A program made the translations under genes and the position numbers. The notes beneath the pieces are model-generated. The model had not been told where the DNA came from and made no database searches. It was given only the letters and a program-made list of their open reading frames with translations. Positions 1-9,453 of a stretch of 64,000 bases of DNA are shown here, one piece after another (position 1 is the first letter of the stretch; each line of letters starts with the position of its first letter). Source of the DNA: Ruminococcus sp. (GTDB lineage: Bacteria > Bacillota > Clostridia > Lachnospirales > Lachnospiraceae); assembly GCA_013911065.1 (NCBI GenBank), contig JACERV010000003.1:116935-180934 (forward strand), read 5' to 3'.

Positions 1-3000
1 TTGGTGAGATGGGGGAAATCACAATCCATGGTAAGATTATCAACTTTGATACCAGAGAAATCAGGAATGAAAAGACTATCCTTATGTTTGCCGTGACCGA
101 CTTTACAGATACAATTACGATTAAGATGTTTGCACGTAATGACCAGCTCCCAGAGCTTTTGGGAGGGTTGAAAAAGGGTATTTTTGTTAAAATAAAGGGA
201 ATTACAACCATTGACAAATTTGATGGGGAGCTGACCATTGGTTCGGTGACCGGAATCAGAAAAAGTGGTGACTTTACGGTATCGAGAGAAGATTTGAGTC
301 CCAGGAAACGGGTAGAGCTTCACTGCCATACGAAAATGAGTGATATGGACGGTGCTTCTGAAGTGAAGGATATTGTGAAAAGAGCCCATGACTGGGGGCA
401 CCCGGCAATTGCAATCACAGATCACGGCGTGGTGCAGTCTTTCCCAGATGCAAACCACTATATCCACACATTGGATAAGGATGACCCATTTAAAATTCTT
501 TATGGTGTGGAGGGCTATATTGTAGATGATTTGACAGATATTGCAGTGAATGCCGGGGATGAGAATCTGGACGGCACGTATATTGTGTTTGACCTGGAGA
601 CAACTGGTTTCAGTGCCATCAAAGATAAGATTATTGAAATCGGAGCGGTGAAGGTAGTAAACGGTGAGGTTGTCGACCGGTTCAGTACTTTTGTTAATCC
701 GAAACGTCCGATTCCCTTTGAAATCACACAGCTTACAGGCATTACAGATGAAATGGTCATAGAGTCGCCTGACATTGAAACGATCCTTCCACAGTTTTTG
801 GAATTTGCGGGGGATGGTGTTCTTGTTGCGCATAATGCAGGATTTGACATAGGATTTATAGAGCAGAATTGCAGGTATCAGGAGATTGCACCCCACTTTG
901 TCTATGTAGATACGGTGGCTCTGGCCAGAGTTCTTCTTCCTACGCTGTCAAGGTATAAGCTGAATGTGGTAGCAAAGGCATTGGGCATTCCTCTGGAAAA
1001 TCATCACAGAGCTGTGGATGATGCCAAGGCTACGGCAGAAATTTTTATGAAATTCGTGCAGATGCTCAGAGAACAGAATATTAATACATTAAAAGAAGTC
1101 AACCAGTTTGGAGATATGAATCCTAACGCAATCCGTAAGCTCCCAACTTATCATGTTATCATTTTGATTCAAAATGATATCGGCAGATTTAACCTGTACC
1201 AGCTTATTTCACAGTCTCACTTGACCTATTATAATAGAAGACCGAGAATTCCAAAGAGCGTGCTGAACAGGCACCGGGAAGGGTTGATTGTGGGAGGTGC
1301 CTGCGAAGCAGGGGAATTGTATCAGGCAATTCTGAATAAAAGGTCTTCGGAGTTTATCGCCAGACTTGCTGATTTCTATGATTATTATGAAATCCAGCCT
1401 GTTGGAAACAACTGGTTTATGCTGGAAAGTGAGAAATATCCGGATATCAATTCTGTGGAAGATTTGCAGAAGATTAACCGGGAAATTGTGGAGCTGGGAG
1501 AAAAATTTAAAAAACCTGTGGTGGGCACTTGTGATGTGCATTTCCTGGACCCGGATGATGAGGTTTACCGGCGTATTATTATGGCAGGAAAGGGCTTCAG
1601 TGATGCGGACAGCCAGCCTCCGCTTTATCTCAGGACTACAGAGGAAATGCTGGAAGAGTTTGAATATCTTGGTTCGGCAAAAGCAAGGGAGGTTGTTATC
1701 GAAAACCCCAATAAAATTTGTGATATGATTGAAAAAACCTCTCCCATTAACCCCAATAAATGTCCTCCGGTCATTGAAAATTCTGAGCAGGACCTAAGAG
1801 ATATTTGTTACAATAAAGCTCATGAATTGTATGGCCCGGATTTACCAAAACCGGTATTTGAACGTTTGGAGAGAGAGTTAAACTCCATCATATCCAACGG
1901 GTATTCTGTGATGTATATCATTGCCCAAAAACTGGTATGGAAATCCAATGAAGACGGATACCTGGTAGGGTCCCGGGGGTCTGTAGGCTCTTCCTTTGTA
2001 GCGACTATGGCAGGGATTACAGAGGTAAATCCATTAAGCCCCCACTATTACTGTAAAAAATGTCATTATAATGATTTTGATTCAGATGAGGTGAAAGTAT
2101 TTGCAGGGGGATGTGGATTCGATATGCCTGATAAGACATGTCCGGTCTGCGGAGAAAAATTGGTAAAGGACGGATTTGACATCCCCTTTGAAACCTTCCT
2201 GGGATTTAAAGGCGACAAGGAGCCGGATATCGATTTGAACTTTTCCGGAGATTATCAGGCAAAGGCACACAAATACACCGAAATTATTTTTGGAGAAGGA
2301 CATACGTTCAAGGCTGGTACCATTGGTACATTGGCAGATAAAACTGCTTTTGGTTATGTGAAGAATTATTATGAGGAGCGGGGACATCGAAAACGCAAAT
2401 GCGAGATTGACAGAATCACTGTAGGCTGCACGGGCATCCGAAGGAGCACCGGTCAGCATCCGGGAGGAATTGTGGTACTTCCTCACGGTCATGATATCAA
2501 TGAATTTACACCGGTACAGCATCCCGCAAACGATATGACTACAGACATTATAACAACCCACTTTGATTATCACTCCATTGACCACAATCTTCTGAAGCTG
2601 GATATACTGGGGCATGACGATCCTACTATGATCCGCACATTAGAGGAATATATTACATCGGATGCTATGGATAATGAGTATAATGAAGGGAATCCCTTCA
2701 TTGCAACCAAGATTCCGCTGGATGATAAAAAGGTGCTTTCTCTGTTCCATGATACCAGCGCACTGAAAATCAAACCGGAGGATATTGATGGCTGCAAACT
2801 GGGCTGCCTTGGTATTCCTGAGTTTGGAACCGAGTTCGTTATCCAGATGGTGCAGGATGCAAAACCTCAGTCATTATCTGATTTAATCCGGATTTCCGGC
2901 CTGTCCCACGGCACCAATGTGTGGCTGGGAAATGCACAGGAGCTGGTAAAGTCGGGAAAAGCAACAATTTCCACTTGTATCTGTACCCGTGATGATATTA

Positions 3001-3695
3001 TGGTCTATCTGATTAATCAGGGGGTAGACAGCGCACTGTCCTTTACAATCATGGAAAGCGTGCGTAAAGGAAAGGGCCTGAAGCCTGAGTGGGAAACAGC
3101 CATGAAGGAAAAGGACGTACCGGACTGGTATATCTGGTCCTGTAAACAGATAAGCTATATGTTCCCCAAAGCCCACGCGGCAGCATATGTTATGATGGCA
3201 TACCGCATCGCATACTGTAAAGTCAACTATCCGCTGGCGTATTATGGTGCTTATTTTGGAATCCGGGCGAATGCATTTTCTTATGAAATTATGTGTCAGG
3301 GGAAAGAAAAGCTGGATTATTATATGAAGGATTATAAAAGAAGAGCGGATTCTCTCAGTAACAAAGAACAGGATGTTCTTAAGGACATGAGGATTGTGCA
3401 GGAAATGTATGCCAGAGGCTTCGAATTCCTGCCTCTGGATATCTATAAGGCAAAAGCAGCCAAATTCCAGATTATTGACGGTAAACTGATGCCGCCCCTT
3501 TCCAGTATTGAAGGAATGGGTGAGAAAGCTGCTGAGGCAGTGGAGGAGGCATCCAAAAACGGTGCCTATCTATCACTGGATGATTTCCGCCAGCGAACCA
3601 AAGTCAGCAAGACAGTTATTGATCTGATGGCAGAGTTAGGCTTGTTTGGAAACCTGCCTCAAAGCAATCAGTTGTCGCTGTTTGATTTAGTTTAA
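1..3695 (+). CDS. polC: DNA polymerase III alpha subunit, PolC type (5' end missing)
   Basis: This is the replicative DNA polymerase with proofreading found in Firmicutes. The frame is open to the first base of the window, so the N-terminus lies upstream; about 1,230 residues are visible of a family usually over 1,400. Counting from the Met at base 9, the order is an OB-fold (about 1-90), the first PHP block (HCHTKMSD, about 105), a 3'-5' exonuclease inserted in PHP (DLETTG, about 195), the rest of PHP, a Cys-rich zinc site (CKKC and CPVCG, about 685-725), the palm (EPDIDLNF, about 740) and the C-terminal thumb. It ends in QLSLFDLV, a beta-clamp binding motif at bases 3669-3683. It is intact within the window. 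The glyA promoter follows directly; I saw no clear terminator between them. Confidence 0.97.
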   Translation, partial: GEMGEITIHGKIINFDTREIRNEKTILMFAVTDFTDTITIKMFARNDQLPELLGGLKKGIFVKIKGITTIDKFDGELTIGSVTGIRKSGDFTVSREDLSPRKRVELHCHTKMSDMDGASEVKDIVKRAHDWGHPAIAITDHGVVQSFPDANHYIHTLDKDDPFKILYGVEGYIVDDLTDIAVNAGDENLDGTYIVFDLETTGFSAIKDKIIEIGAVKVVNGEVVDRFSTFVNPKRPIPFEITQLTGITDEMVIESPDIETILPQFLEFAGDGVLVAHNAGFDIGFIEQNCRYQEIAPHFVYVDTVALARVLLPTLSRYKLNVVAKALGIPLENHHRAVDDAKATAEIFMKFVQMLREQNINTLKEVNQFGDMNPNAIRKLPTYHVIILIQNDIGRFNLYQLISQSHLTYYNRRPRIPKSVLNRHREGLIVGGACEAGELYQAILNKRSSEFIARLADFYDYYEIQPVGNNWFMLESEKYPDINSVEDLQKINREIVELGEKFKKPVVGTCDVHFLDPDDEVYRRIIMAGKGFSDADSQPPLYLRTTEEMLEEFEYLGSAKAREVVIENPNKICDMIEKTSPINPNKCPPVIENSEQDLRDICYNKAHELYGPDLPKPVFERLERELNSIISNGYSVMYIIAQKLVWKSNEDGYLVGSRGSVGSSFVATMAGITEVNPLSPHYYCKKCHYNDFDSDEVKVFAGGCGFDMPDKTCPVCGEKLVKDGFDIPFETFLGFKGDKEPDIDLNFSGDYQAKAHKYTEIIFGEGHTFKAGTIGTLADKTAFGYVKNYYEERGHRKRKCEIDRITVGCTGIRRSTGQHPGGIVVLPHGHDINEFTPVQHPANDMTTDIITTHFDYHSIDHNLLKLDILGHDDPTMIRTLEEYITSDAMDNEYNEGNPFIATKIPLDDKKVLSLFHDTSALKIKPEDIDGCKLGCLGIPEFGTEFVIQMVQDAKPQSLSDLIRISGLSHGTNVWLGNAQELVKSGKATISTCICTRDDIMVYLINQGVDSALSFTIMESVRKGKGLKPEWETAMKEKDVPDWYIWSCKQISYMFPKAHAAAYVMMAYRIAYCKVNYPLAYYGAYFGIRANAFSYEIMCQGKEKLDYYMKDYKRRADSLSNKEQDVLKDMRIVQEMYARGFEFLPLDIYKAKAAKFQIIDGKLMPPLSSIEGMGEKAAEAVEEASKNGAYLSLDDFRQRTKVSKTVIDLMAELGLFGNLPQSNQLSLFDLV

Positions 3696-3706
3696 TAAAA
3701 AGTATC

Positions 3707-3735
3707 TGTAAAATAAAATACGTTTGTGTTATAAT
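3707..3735 (+). promoter_or_regulatory. Predicted sigma-A promoter for glyA
   Basis: A perfect TATAAT lies at 3730-3735. The -35 region 17 bases upstream (TGTAAA, 3707-3712) is weak. It lies in the short gap between polC and glyA and is the only good -10 hexamer there. Confidence 0.5.
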
Positions 3736-3754
3736 GTCACAAATGAACTATCAT

Positions 3755-3768
3755 CGGACCTAGGTCCG
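3755..3768. promoter_or_regulatory. 14-bp perfect palindrome in the glyA leader
   Basis: CGGACCTAGGTCCG is fully self-complementary. It lies about 20 bases after the -10 box and 32 bases before the glyA start codon, so it sits in the initially transcribed region. This position suits a repressor operator or a small RNA hairpin. I do not recognise the cognate regulator. Confidence 0.45.
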
Positions 3769-3800
3769 TGAAGGATTATGATGGATGGAGGAGAAGAAAT

Positions 3801-5036
3801 ATGTACGGTTTCGAGGAAATCAAGAATGAGGATGTTGAAGTTGCAGATGCGATTCAGGCGGAAGTGGAAAGGCAGAATTCCCATATCGAGCTGATTGCTT
3901 CTGAGAACTGGGTGAGCAAGGCGGTTATGGCAGCTATGGGAAGTCCTCTGACGAATAAATATGCGGAAGGGTACCCGGGAAAGAGATATTATGGCGGATG
4001 CCAGTGTGTGGACGTGGTAGAGAATCTGGCCATTGAACGGGCAAAAGAATTGTTCCACTGTGAATACGCCAATGTACAGCCCCATTCCGGAGCCCAGGCA
4101 AATATGGCAGCCATGTTTGCAATGGTACAGCCAGGGGATAAGGTAATGGGAATGAACCTGGACCACGGCGGACACCTGACCCACGGTTCACCAGTCAACA
4201 TGTCCGGAAAATACTTTGATTTCGTAGCATACGGAGTAAACGATGAAGGCGTCATTGATTATGATCAAGTACTTGAAATCGCGAAAGAACATAAACCTAA
4301 ATTAATCATAGCAGGAGCCAGTGCTTATGCAAGAACCATTGACTTCAAAAAATTCCGTGAGATTGCAGACGCAGTAGATGCTTATCTGATGGTAGATATG
4401 GCACATATTGCGGGATTAGTTGCTGCCGGCCTGCACCCAAGCCCCATCCCATATGCTCATGTTACAACCACAACCACCCATAAAACCTTGCGGGGTCCCC
4501 GTGGAGGTCTGATACTGAGCAGCAAAGAGATGAATGAAAAGTTCAATTTTAATAAAGCAATTTTCCCAGGAATCCAGGGAGGCCCGCTGATGCATGTCAT
4601 TGCTTCCAAGGCAGTCTGCTTCAAAGAAGCTCTTAAGCCTGAATTCAAAACTTATCAGGAACAGGTTGTTAAAAATGCCAAAGCTTTATGCAAAGGCCTT
4701 CAGTCCAGAGGAATTAAGATTGTTTCAGGAGATACAGATAATCACCTGATGCTTGTGGATTTGACCGAAAATAATATCAGTGGTAAAGAGCTGGAAAAAC
4801 GTCTGGATGACGCTCATGTAACCTGCAACAAGAATACCATTCCCAACGATTCACGCTCTCCATTTGTGACAAGCGGAGTACGTTTAGGAACCCCGGCAGT
4901 AACAACCCGGGGGATGACAGAATCAGATATGGATAAAATAGCCGAAATCATAGCCCTGGTGATTGCTGATGAAGCAAATGTAGAAGAGGCACAGAAAATG
5001 GCGGCGGAACTTACCAAAAAGTATCCACTTATATAA
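3801..5036 (+). CDS. glyA: Serine hydroxymethyltransferase
   Basis: GlyA is a cytosolic PLP enzyme that interconverts serine plus tetrahydrofolate with glycine plus methylene-tetrahydrofolate, the main source of one-carbon units. The start chosen is the ATG at 3801, with GGAGGAG at 3787-3793. An in-frame ATG 33 bases upstream lacks a ribosome site and lies on the palindrome. The product is 411 residues, the normal family length. Signature sites are ELIASENW (about 30), [13 protein letters not shown] (about 54) and the PLP lysine in [15 protein letters not shown] (Lys228). It is flanked by its own promoter and a strong terminator, so it is probably monocistronic. Confidence 0.97.
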   Translation: MYGFEEIKNEDVEVADAIQAEVERQNSHIELIASENWVSKAVMAAMGSPLTNKYAEGYPGKRYYGGCQCVDVVENLAIERAKELFHCEYANVQPHSGAQANMAAMFAMVQPGDKVMGMNLDHGGHLTHGSPVNMSGKYFDFVAYGVNDEGVIDYDQVLEIAKEHKPKLIIAGASAYARTIDFKKFREIADAVDAYLMVDMAHIAGLVAAGLHPSPIPYAHVTTTTTHKTLRGPRGGLILSSKEMNEKFNFNKAIFPGIQGGPLMHVIASKAVCFKEALKPEFKTYQEQVVKNAKALCKGLQSRGIKIVSGDTDNHLMLVDLTENNISGKELEKRLDDAHVTCNKNTIPNDSRSPFVTSGVRLGTPAVTTRGMTESDMDKIAEIIALVIADEANVEEAQKMAAELTKKYPLI

Positions 5037-5086
5037 TTTTACGTCAGAGAAACCGATTCAGGGGATGTTGCTTAGTCAAAAAGGTG

Positions 5087-5130
5087 CGGGAGTTGAAGAT
5101 GCAGGTATGCATCTTCTGCTCCCGTTTTGT
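5087..5130 (+). terminator. Rho-independent terminator after glyA
   Basis: The stem CGGGAG/CTCCCG continues into GAAGATGCA/TGCATCTTC around a GGTA loop and is followed by GTTTTGT. It separates glyA from the aromatic-acid operon. Confidence 0.85.
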
Positions 5131-5140
5131 ATTCCTAAAA

Positions 5141-5194
5141 CCGGACAAAGTGTGAAATTTAATACTTTAAACCGACAAAGTAGTGTGTTATACT
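5141..5194 (+). promoter_or_regulatory. Predicted promoter of the paaK-iorAB operon with a repeated motif
   Basis: The predicted promoter is TTTAAA (5166-5171), a 17-base spacer and TATACT (5189-5194). Two near-identical CCG(G)ACAAAGT motifs, at 5141-5151 and 5172-5181, sit upstream of and inside the promoter spacer. Their 30-base spacing places them on the same face of the helix (about three turns), which would suit a regulator. The regulator is unknown. Confidence 0.5.
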
Positions 5195-5233
5195 AGGGAA
5201 GAATGAATGTTATGTCGAAGGAGGTTTTTCAAA

Positions 5234-6544
5234 ATGATTTGGGCAAAGGAAGAGACTCTGCCAAGAGCTGAGATGGATGCAATCCAGCTTGAACGCTTAA
5301 AGGAAACTGCCGTTTATATATATGAACGTGTCGAGCCTTACCGCAGAAAAATGGACGAGGCCGGTGTAAAGCCGGAAGATATTAAGACTTTACAGGACTT
5401 AGGAAAGATGCCGTTTACATATAAAACAGACTTCAGGGAAAATTACCCGGATGGATTATTTGCGGTGGATAAGAAGGAGATTGTCAGATACCATGCCAGC
5501 TCCGGCACCACAGGGAAACCGACGGTTGTAGGATATACGGCACAGGATCTGGATATGTGGATGAATAATGTGGCAAGAATTGCCTGTATGGGAGGGGCTA
5601 CTTCCGAGGATGTGGCACAGATTTCATTTGGATACGGTACATTTACAGGGGCGCTGGGACTGCACGGGGGCCTGGAGAAGATAGGCGCATCCGTGATTCC
5701 AATGTCCTCGGGTAATTCAAATAAGCAGAAAATGTTTCTCCAGGACATGGGAGTAACGCTGCTGGTGGCAACCCCCTCCTATGCGCTTCATTTGGGAGAA
5801 ATTTTAAGAGAACAGGGAGTAGACCCTTCAAAAGATTTGAAGGTGCATATCGGGCTGTTCGGCGGTGAGGGAATGACCGAGCCGATGAGGGACGAGATGC
5901 ATAAAGTATGGGGTGAACAATTTGTCTGTACACAGAATTATGGTATGAGCGAGCTGTGCGGGCCTGGGGTGTCAGGTGAGTGCACAGAACTGTGCGGGAT
6001 GCACATAAATGAAGACTGGTTTATTCCTGAAATCATCGACCCGGAGACAGAGGAAGTATTACCTCCCGGTTCTGCCGGAGAGCTGGTAATCACCTGTCTG
6101 GGTAAGGAGGCACTTCCTCTGATCAGATACCGTACCGGAGATTTGACAAGGCTGATGTATGAGCCATGTAAATGCGGCAGGACAACGGTGCGTATGGAGA
6201 ACCTGTCCGGACGCGCAGATGACATGCTTGTTATCCGCGGGGTAAATGTATTCCCCAGCCAGATTGAAGAAGTGCTGTTCAAGATAGACGAAATCGGACC
6301 TCATTATGAGATTCTGGTGGAGAGACAGAACAGACTGGATGTTATGACGATTACCGTAGAATTAATAGATGACAGACTGTTGGACAGCTATTCTAAATTA
6401 AGCAAGCTGGAACAGAATATCAAAGGTGCATTGAAGTCCCAGCTTGGACTTGCGACTCACATCAGGCTGGTAGCGCCGAACTCTCTTCAGCGGTTTGAAG
6501 GAAAAGCGAAGAGAGTGACAGATTTACGAAAGGATGGTTTATAA
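5234..6544 (+). CDS. paaK: Phenylacetate/aryl-acid CoA ligase (PaaK family), first copy
   Basis: PaaK-family enzymes activate aryl acids such as phenylacetate or indoleacetate to CoA thioesters via an acyl-adenylate (ATP to AMP plus PPi). The start is the ATG at 5234, preceded by AAGGAGG (5218-5224); it gives MIWAKEETL, the usual family beginning, and 436 residues. The AMP-binding P-loop SSGTTGKPT is near residue 90, YGMSE near 236, the YRTGDLT motif near 300, and the C-terminal AMP-ligase lid domain follows. iorA starts 3 bases after the stop. With IorAB it can either consume aryl-acyl-CoA from oxidation of aromatic 2-oxoacids or activate scavenged aryl acids for reductive carboxylation. Confidence 0.9.
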   Translation: MIWAKEETLPRAEMDAIQLERLKETAVYIYERVEPYRRKMDEAGVKPEDIKTLQDLGKMPFTYKTDFRENYPDGLFAVDKKEIVRYHASSGTTGKPTVVGYTAQDLDMWMNNVARIACMGGATSEDVAQISFGYGTFTGALGLHGGLEKIGASVIPMSSGNSNKQKMFLQDMGVTLLVATPSYALHLGEILREQGVDPSKDLKVHIGLFGGEGMTEPMRDEMHKVWGEQFVCTQNYGMSELCGPGVSGECTELCGMHINEDWFIPEIIDPETEEVLPPGSAGELVITCLGKEALPLIRYRTGDLTRLMYEPCKCGRTTVRMENLSGRADDMLVIRGVNVFPSQIEEVLFKIDEIGPHYEILVERQNRLDVMTITVELIDDRLLDSYSKLSKLEQNIKGALKSQLGLATHIRLVAPNSLQRFEGKAKRVTDLRKDGL

Positions 6545-6547
6545 AAT

Positions 6548-8293
6548 ATGTCAGAAAAAGTAATCATGTTGGGAAATGAAGCCATAGCCAGAGGAGCTTA
6601 CGAGGCCGGGGTGAAAGTTTCATCCGCTTATCCGGGGACTCCCAGTACGGAAATCAGTGAATATCTGGTTCAATATAAAGATGACCTTTATGAAGAGTGG
6701 GCACCGAATGAAAAGGTAGCTGCTGAAGTAGCGGTGGGAGCGAGTATTGCAGGTGTACGTGCTATGGCCTGTATGAAGCATGTAGGACTGAATGTGGCAG
6801 CAGATCCTCTTTATTCTGTGTCCTACATGGGAGTGAACGGCGGACTTGTATTTGTGGTTGCAGATGATCCGGGGCTATACAGCTCTCAGAATGAACAGGA
6901 TACAAGAATGGTTGCAAGAGCAGCACAGGTTCCGGTTATTGAACCTTCTGACAGCGCAGAGGCGAAGGAGTTTCTCAAGGCGGCTTTTGAGCTGAGTGAA
7001 CAGTATGACAGACCGTTTATTTTCCGGATTACCACAAGGCTTGCACATTCTCAGGGAATTATGGAACTCCAGGAGAGAACGAACATCGAGGATAAGGTTT
7101 ACGAAAAGAACATCCGGAAAAATGTCATGATGCCTGGAAATGCAAAGCTGCGCCATGTGGACATTGAAAGGCTCAACATGGAACTGGCGGAAGCTGCAAA
7201 TACACTGCCTATAAATACGGTGGAAATGAATGATACGAAAATTGGCATCATTACAAGCGGAATCCCTTATCAGTATGTGAAAGAGGTACTTCCCCAGGCT
7301 TCTGTTTTAAAGCTTGGCATGGTAAATCCTCTTCCAAGAAAACTAATTGAGGATTTTGCGTCGAAAGTAGATACCTTGTATATTGTGGAAGAGCTGGATC
7401 CGGTGATTGAGGAACAAGTGAAGTCCTGGGGAATTAAAGCTATAGGGAAGGAAATCTTCACTACACAGGGCGAATACAGTGCGGGCATGCTTAGAAAAGC
7501 AATTTTAAAAGAAGAAGTGCTTACGAAAACCCCTGCCCAGGCACCCCAGCGTCCTCCGATCCTATGTCCGGGATGTCCTCACCGCAGCGTTTATCATGTG
7601 CTGAATAAGCTGAAAATGCACGCTGCCGGTGATATTGGATGTTATACTCTGGGAGCAGTTGCACCATTAAGCGTTGTAGATACTACAATGTGTATGGGAG
7701 CCAGTATATCCACCTTACACGGGATGGAAAAGGCAAAGGGCAAAGAATACATTAAGAACTGGGTTGCGGTAATCGGAGACTCCACATTTTTACATACAGG
7801 TGTAAATTCCCTGATGAACATGGTTTACAATAATGCTACAGGAACTGTTATGATTCTTGACAACTCCACCACAGGAATGACCGGACATCAGGAACATGCG
7901 GCAACAGGCAGGACTTTACAGGGAGAACCAACCTATTCTATAGACATTGAAACACTTTGCCGGGGAATGGGCATAAAGAATGTAATAGAAGTCAATGCAT
8001 TTGATCTTGCTGCATTAGAGAAGACTATAAAGGAAGAGACAGCAAAGGACGAAGTGTCCGTAATTATTACAAAATCTCCTTGCGTTCTTCTGGATAAGTC
8101 CAAAAAACCTGTTTACATTTCCTATGAGGATAAATGTAAGAAGTGCGGCATGTGTTTAAAGCCCGGATGTCCTGCGATAACAAAAAATGCAGATGGAACC
8201 GTTCATATTGACGATACCATGTGTACGGGCTGCGGACTGTGTGAAGCCTTATGTAAATTCAATGCAATAGAACTGGTAAAGGCGGGTGAATAG
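6548..8293 (+). CDS. iorA: Indolepyruvate:ferredoxin oxidoreductase, alpha subunit
   Basis: IorA is the large TPP-containing subunit of the cytosolic enzyme that interconverts aryl-pyruvates and aryl-acetyl-CoA with ferredoxin. The product is 581 residues, typical of the family. The N-terminal PYR domain carries AYPGTPSTEIS (about 28-38), the TPP-binding domain carries GDIGCYTLG (about 362) and GDSTFLHTG (about 410), and the C-terminus is a two-cluster ferredoxin module with Cys groups CKKCGMC (about 530) and CTGCGLC (about 559). It is spaced 3 bases from paaK and 2 bases from iorB, so the three are surely co-transcribed. All cluster cysteines appear intact. Confidence 0.95.
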   Translation: MSEKVIMLGNEAIARGAYEAGVKVSSAYPGTPSTEISEYLVQYKDDLYEEWAPNEKVAAEVAVGASIAGVRAMACMKHVGLNVAADPLYSVSYMGVNGGLVFVVADDPGLYSSQNEQDTRMVARAAQVPVIEPSDSAEAKEFLKAAFELSEQYDRPFIFRITTRLAHSQGIMELQERTNIEDKVYEKNIRKNVMMPGNAKLRHVDIERLNMELAEAANTLPINTVEMNDTKIGIITSGIPYQYVKEVLPQASVLKLGMVNPLPRKLIEDFASKVDTLYIVEELDPVIEEQVKSWGIKAIGKEIFTTQGEYSAGMLRKAILKEEVLTKTPAQAPQRPPILCPGCPHRSVYHVLNKLKMHAAGDIGCYTLGAVAPLSVVDTTMCMGASISTLHGMEKAKGKEYIKNWVAVIGDSTFLHTGVNSLMNMVYNNATGTVMILDNSTTGMTGHQEHAATGRTLQGEPTYSIDIETLCRGMGIKNVIEVNAFDLAALEKTIKEETAKDEVSVIITKSPCVLLDKSKKPVYISYEDKCKKCGMCLKPGCPAITKNADGTVHIDDTMCTGCGLCEALCKFNAIELVKAGE

Positions 8294-8295
8294 AA

Positions 8296-8865
8296 ATGGC
8301 AGTAAAGAATATCATGATAGTAGGGGTAGGCGGTCAGGGAACCCTGCTTACCAGTAGAATATTAGGAGGCCTTACGATTGCAGGAGGCTACGATGTAAAA
8401 CTTTCAGAAGTACATGGCATGGCACAGCGTGGCGGCAGTGTGGTGACCTTCGTCCGCTATGGTGAAAAAGTAGCAGAACCTATCGTAGAAGAGGGTCAGG
8501 CAGATGTATTGATTGCCTTTGAACGGCTGGAAGCCCTGAGATATGCTCATTTTCTGAAAGAGGACGGCGTATTGATTGTGAATGACTGGCGGATTGACCC
8601 GATGCCGGTGGTAATCGGTGCAGCCGAATACCCGGATCATATTCTGGAAACTTTGGAAAAAGAACACCGGGTTTATAAAGTCAATGCTACAGAGGAATCC
8701 AAAAAGCTGGGCAACCCTCGGGTATTTAACCTGATTGTACTGGGTATCGCGGCACAGCATATGGATTTTACAAAAGAGCAGTGGCATGAGGTAATTGAAA
8801 AAACCGTGCCGCCTAAGACAGTTGATATTAATAAGAAAGCATTTGAGCTTGGTTATACATTATAA
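8296..8865 (+). CDS. iorB: Indolepyruvate:ferredoxin oxidoreductase, beta subunit
   Basis: IorB is the small gamma-domain subunit that completes the IorAB heterodimer. The product is 189 residues, normal length. The N-terminal VGVGGQGTLLTSRIL and the HGMAQRGGSVVTFVRYG stretch are hallmarks of the 2-oxoacid:ferredoxin oxidoreductase gamma domain. It begins 2 bases after iorA. A strong hairpin follows the stop, and the operon then appears to continue. Confidence 0.95.
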   Translation: MAVKNIMIVGVGGQGTLLTSRILGGLTIAGGYDVKLSEVHGMAQRGGSVVTFVRYGEKVAEPIVEEGQADVLIAFERLEALRYAHFLKEDGVLIVNDWRIDPMPVVIGAAEYPDHILETLEKEHRVYKVNATEESKKLGNPRVFNLIVLGIAAQHMDFTKEQWHEVIEKTVPPKTVDINKKAFELGYTL

Positions 8866-8872
8866 GAGAGAG

Positions 8873-8906
8873 CATTAAAACGGATTTAAAGGTATCTGTT
8901 TTAATG
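8873..8906. other. 13-bp hairpin between iorB and the ACT gene
   Basis: CATTAAAACGGAT (8873-8885) pairs along its whole length with ATCTGTTTTAATG (8894-8906), with one G-T pair and an 8-base loop. No U-tract follows, so a full terminator is unlikely. It may stabilise or process the operon mRNA. Confidence 0.55.
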
Positions 8907-8964
8907 AGAACAATTTAACAAGGCGGATTAGAGAATATACGCTTTGACAGAAAGGAGGGAGAGG

Positions 8965-9384
8965 ATGATCAAGCAGTTATCAGTATTTGTGGAAAACAAA
9001 CCAGGCAGTTTAATGCAGGTTACATCAGCTCTGACAGACGCTCATATCAATATCAGAGCCATCGCTTCATTTGATACTCCAGAATTTGGGATTTTGCGGA
9101 TGGTAGTTGATAAACCGGCTGAGGCAAAGGCATATCTGACGGGAAAAGGATTTGTTGTCAGAATCCATGATGTGATTGGAGTGGAGCTGAAGGACGAAAA
9201 AGGAAATCTGAACCGGATGCTGTCTATCCTTGCAGAGGGTGCAATCAATATTAACTACATCTATTCCTTTGTAATCCGGGAGAATAGGGCGCCGGTTATG
9301 GTGTTTAATACGGATGATTATGAAAAGGCGGCAAAAGTTCTGGAGGAAGCGAATGTAAAAATCGCTGAGGAAACAGACTTATAA
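8965..9384 (+). CDS. Tandem ACT-domain protein, first copy
   Basis: This is a stand-alone regulatory ligand-binding protein with two ACT domains (about 2-70 and 71-139). The start chosen is the ATG at 8965 with AAAGGAGGG at 8951-8959; an earlier in-frame TTG lies upstream of that ribosome site. The product is 139 residues. The opening IKQLSVFVENKPGSL is the classic ACT beta1-loop with the ligand-binding Asn/Pro/Gly region, and ELKDEKGNLNRML begins the second domain. ACT domains usually bind amino acids. Beside paaK and iorAB it probably senses an aromatic amino acid or aryl acid and modulates these enzymes; that role is inferred from context only. Confidence 0.8.
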   Translation: MIKQLSVFVENKPGSLMQVTSALTDAHINIRAIASFDTPEFGILRMVVDKPAEAKAYLTGKGFVVRIHDVIGVELKDEKGNLNRMLSILAEGAININYIYSFVIRENRAPVMVFNTDDYEKAAKVLEEANVKIAEETDL

Positions 9385-9453
9385 AGTCGCAGCATGTGCG
9401 CCTTGCTTTGGCGTACCTGAAAGTACAATTGAAAAAGATAAGGAGTTAAGAAG

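Noticed and set aside
515..850. Leftward open frames inside polC, purL, glyA and other large genes
   Set aside because: They are shadows of strongly conserved genes on the opposite strand, without ribosome sites or recognisable domains.
3696..3800. Folate or glycine riboswitch ahead of glyA
   Set aside because: The leader is under 70 bases and contains only a short palindrome; no multi-stem aptamer can be drawn.
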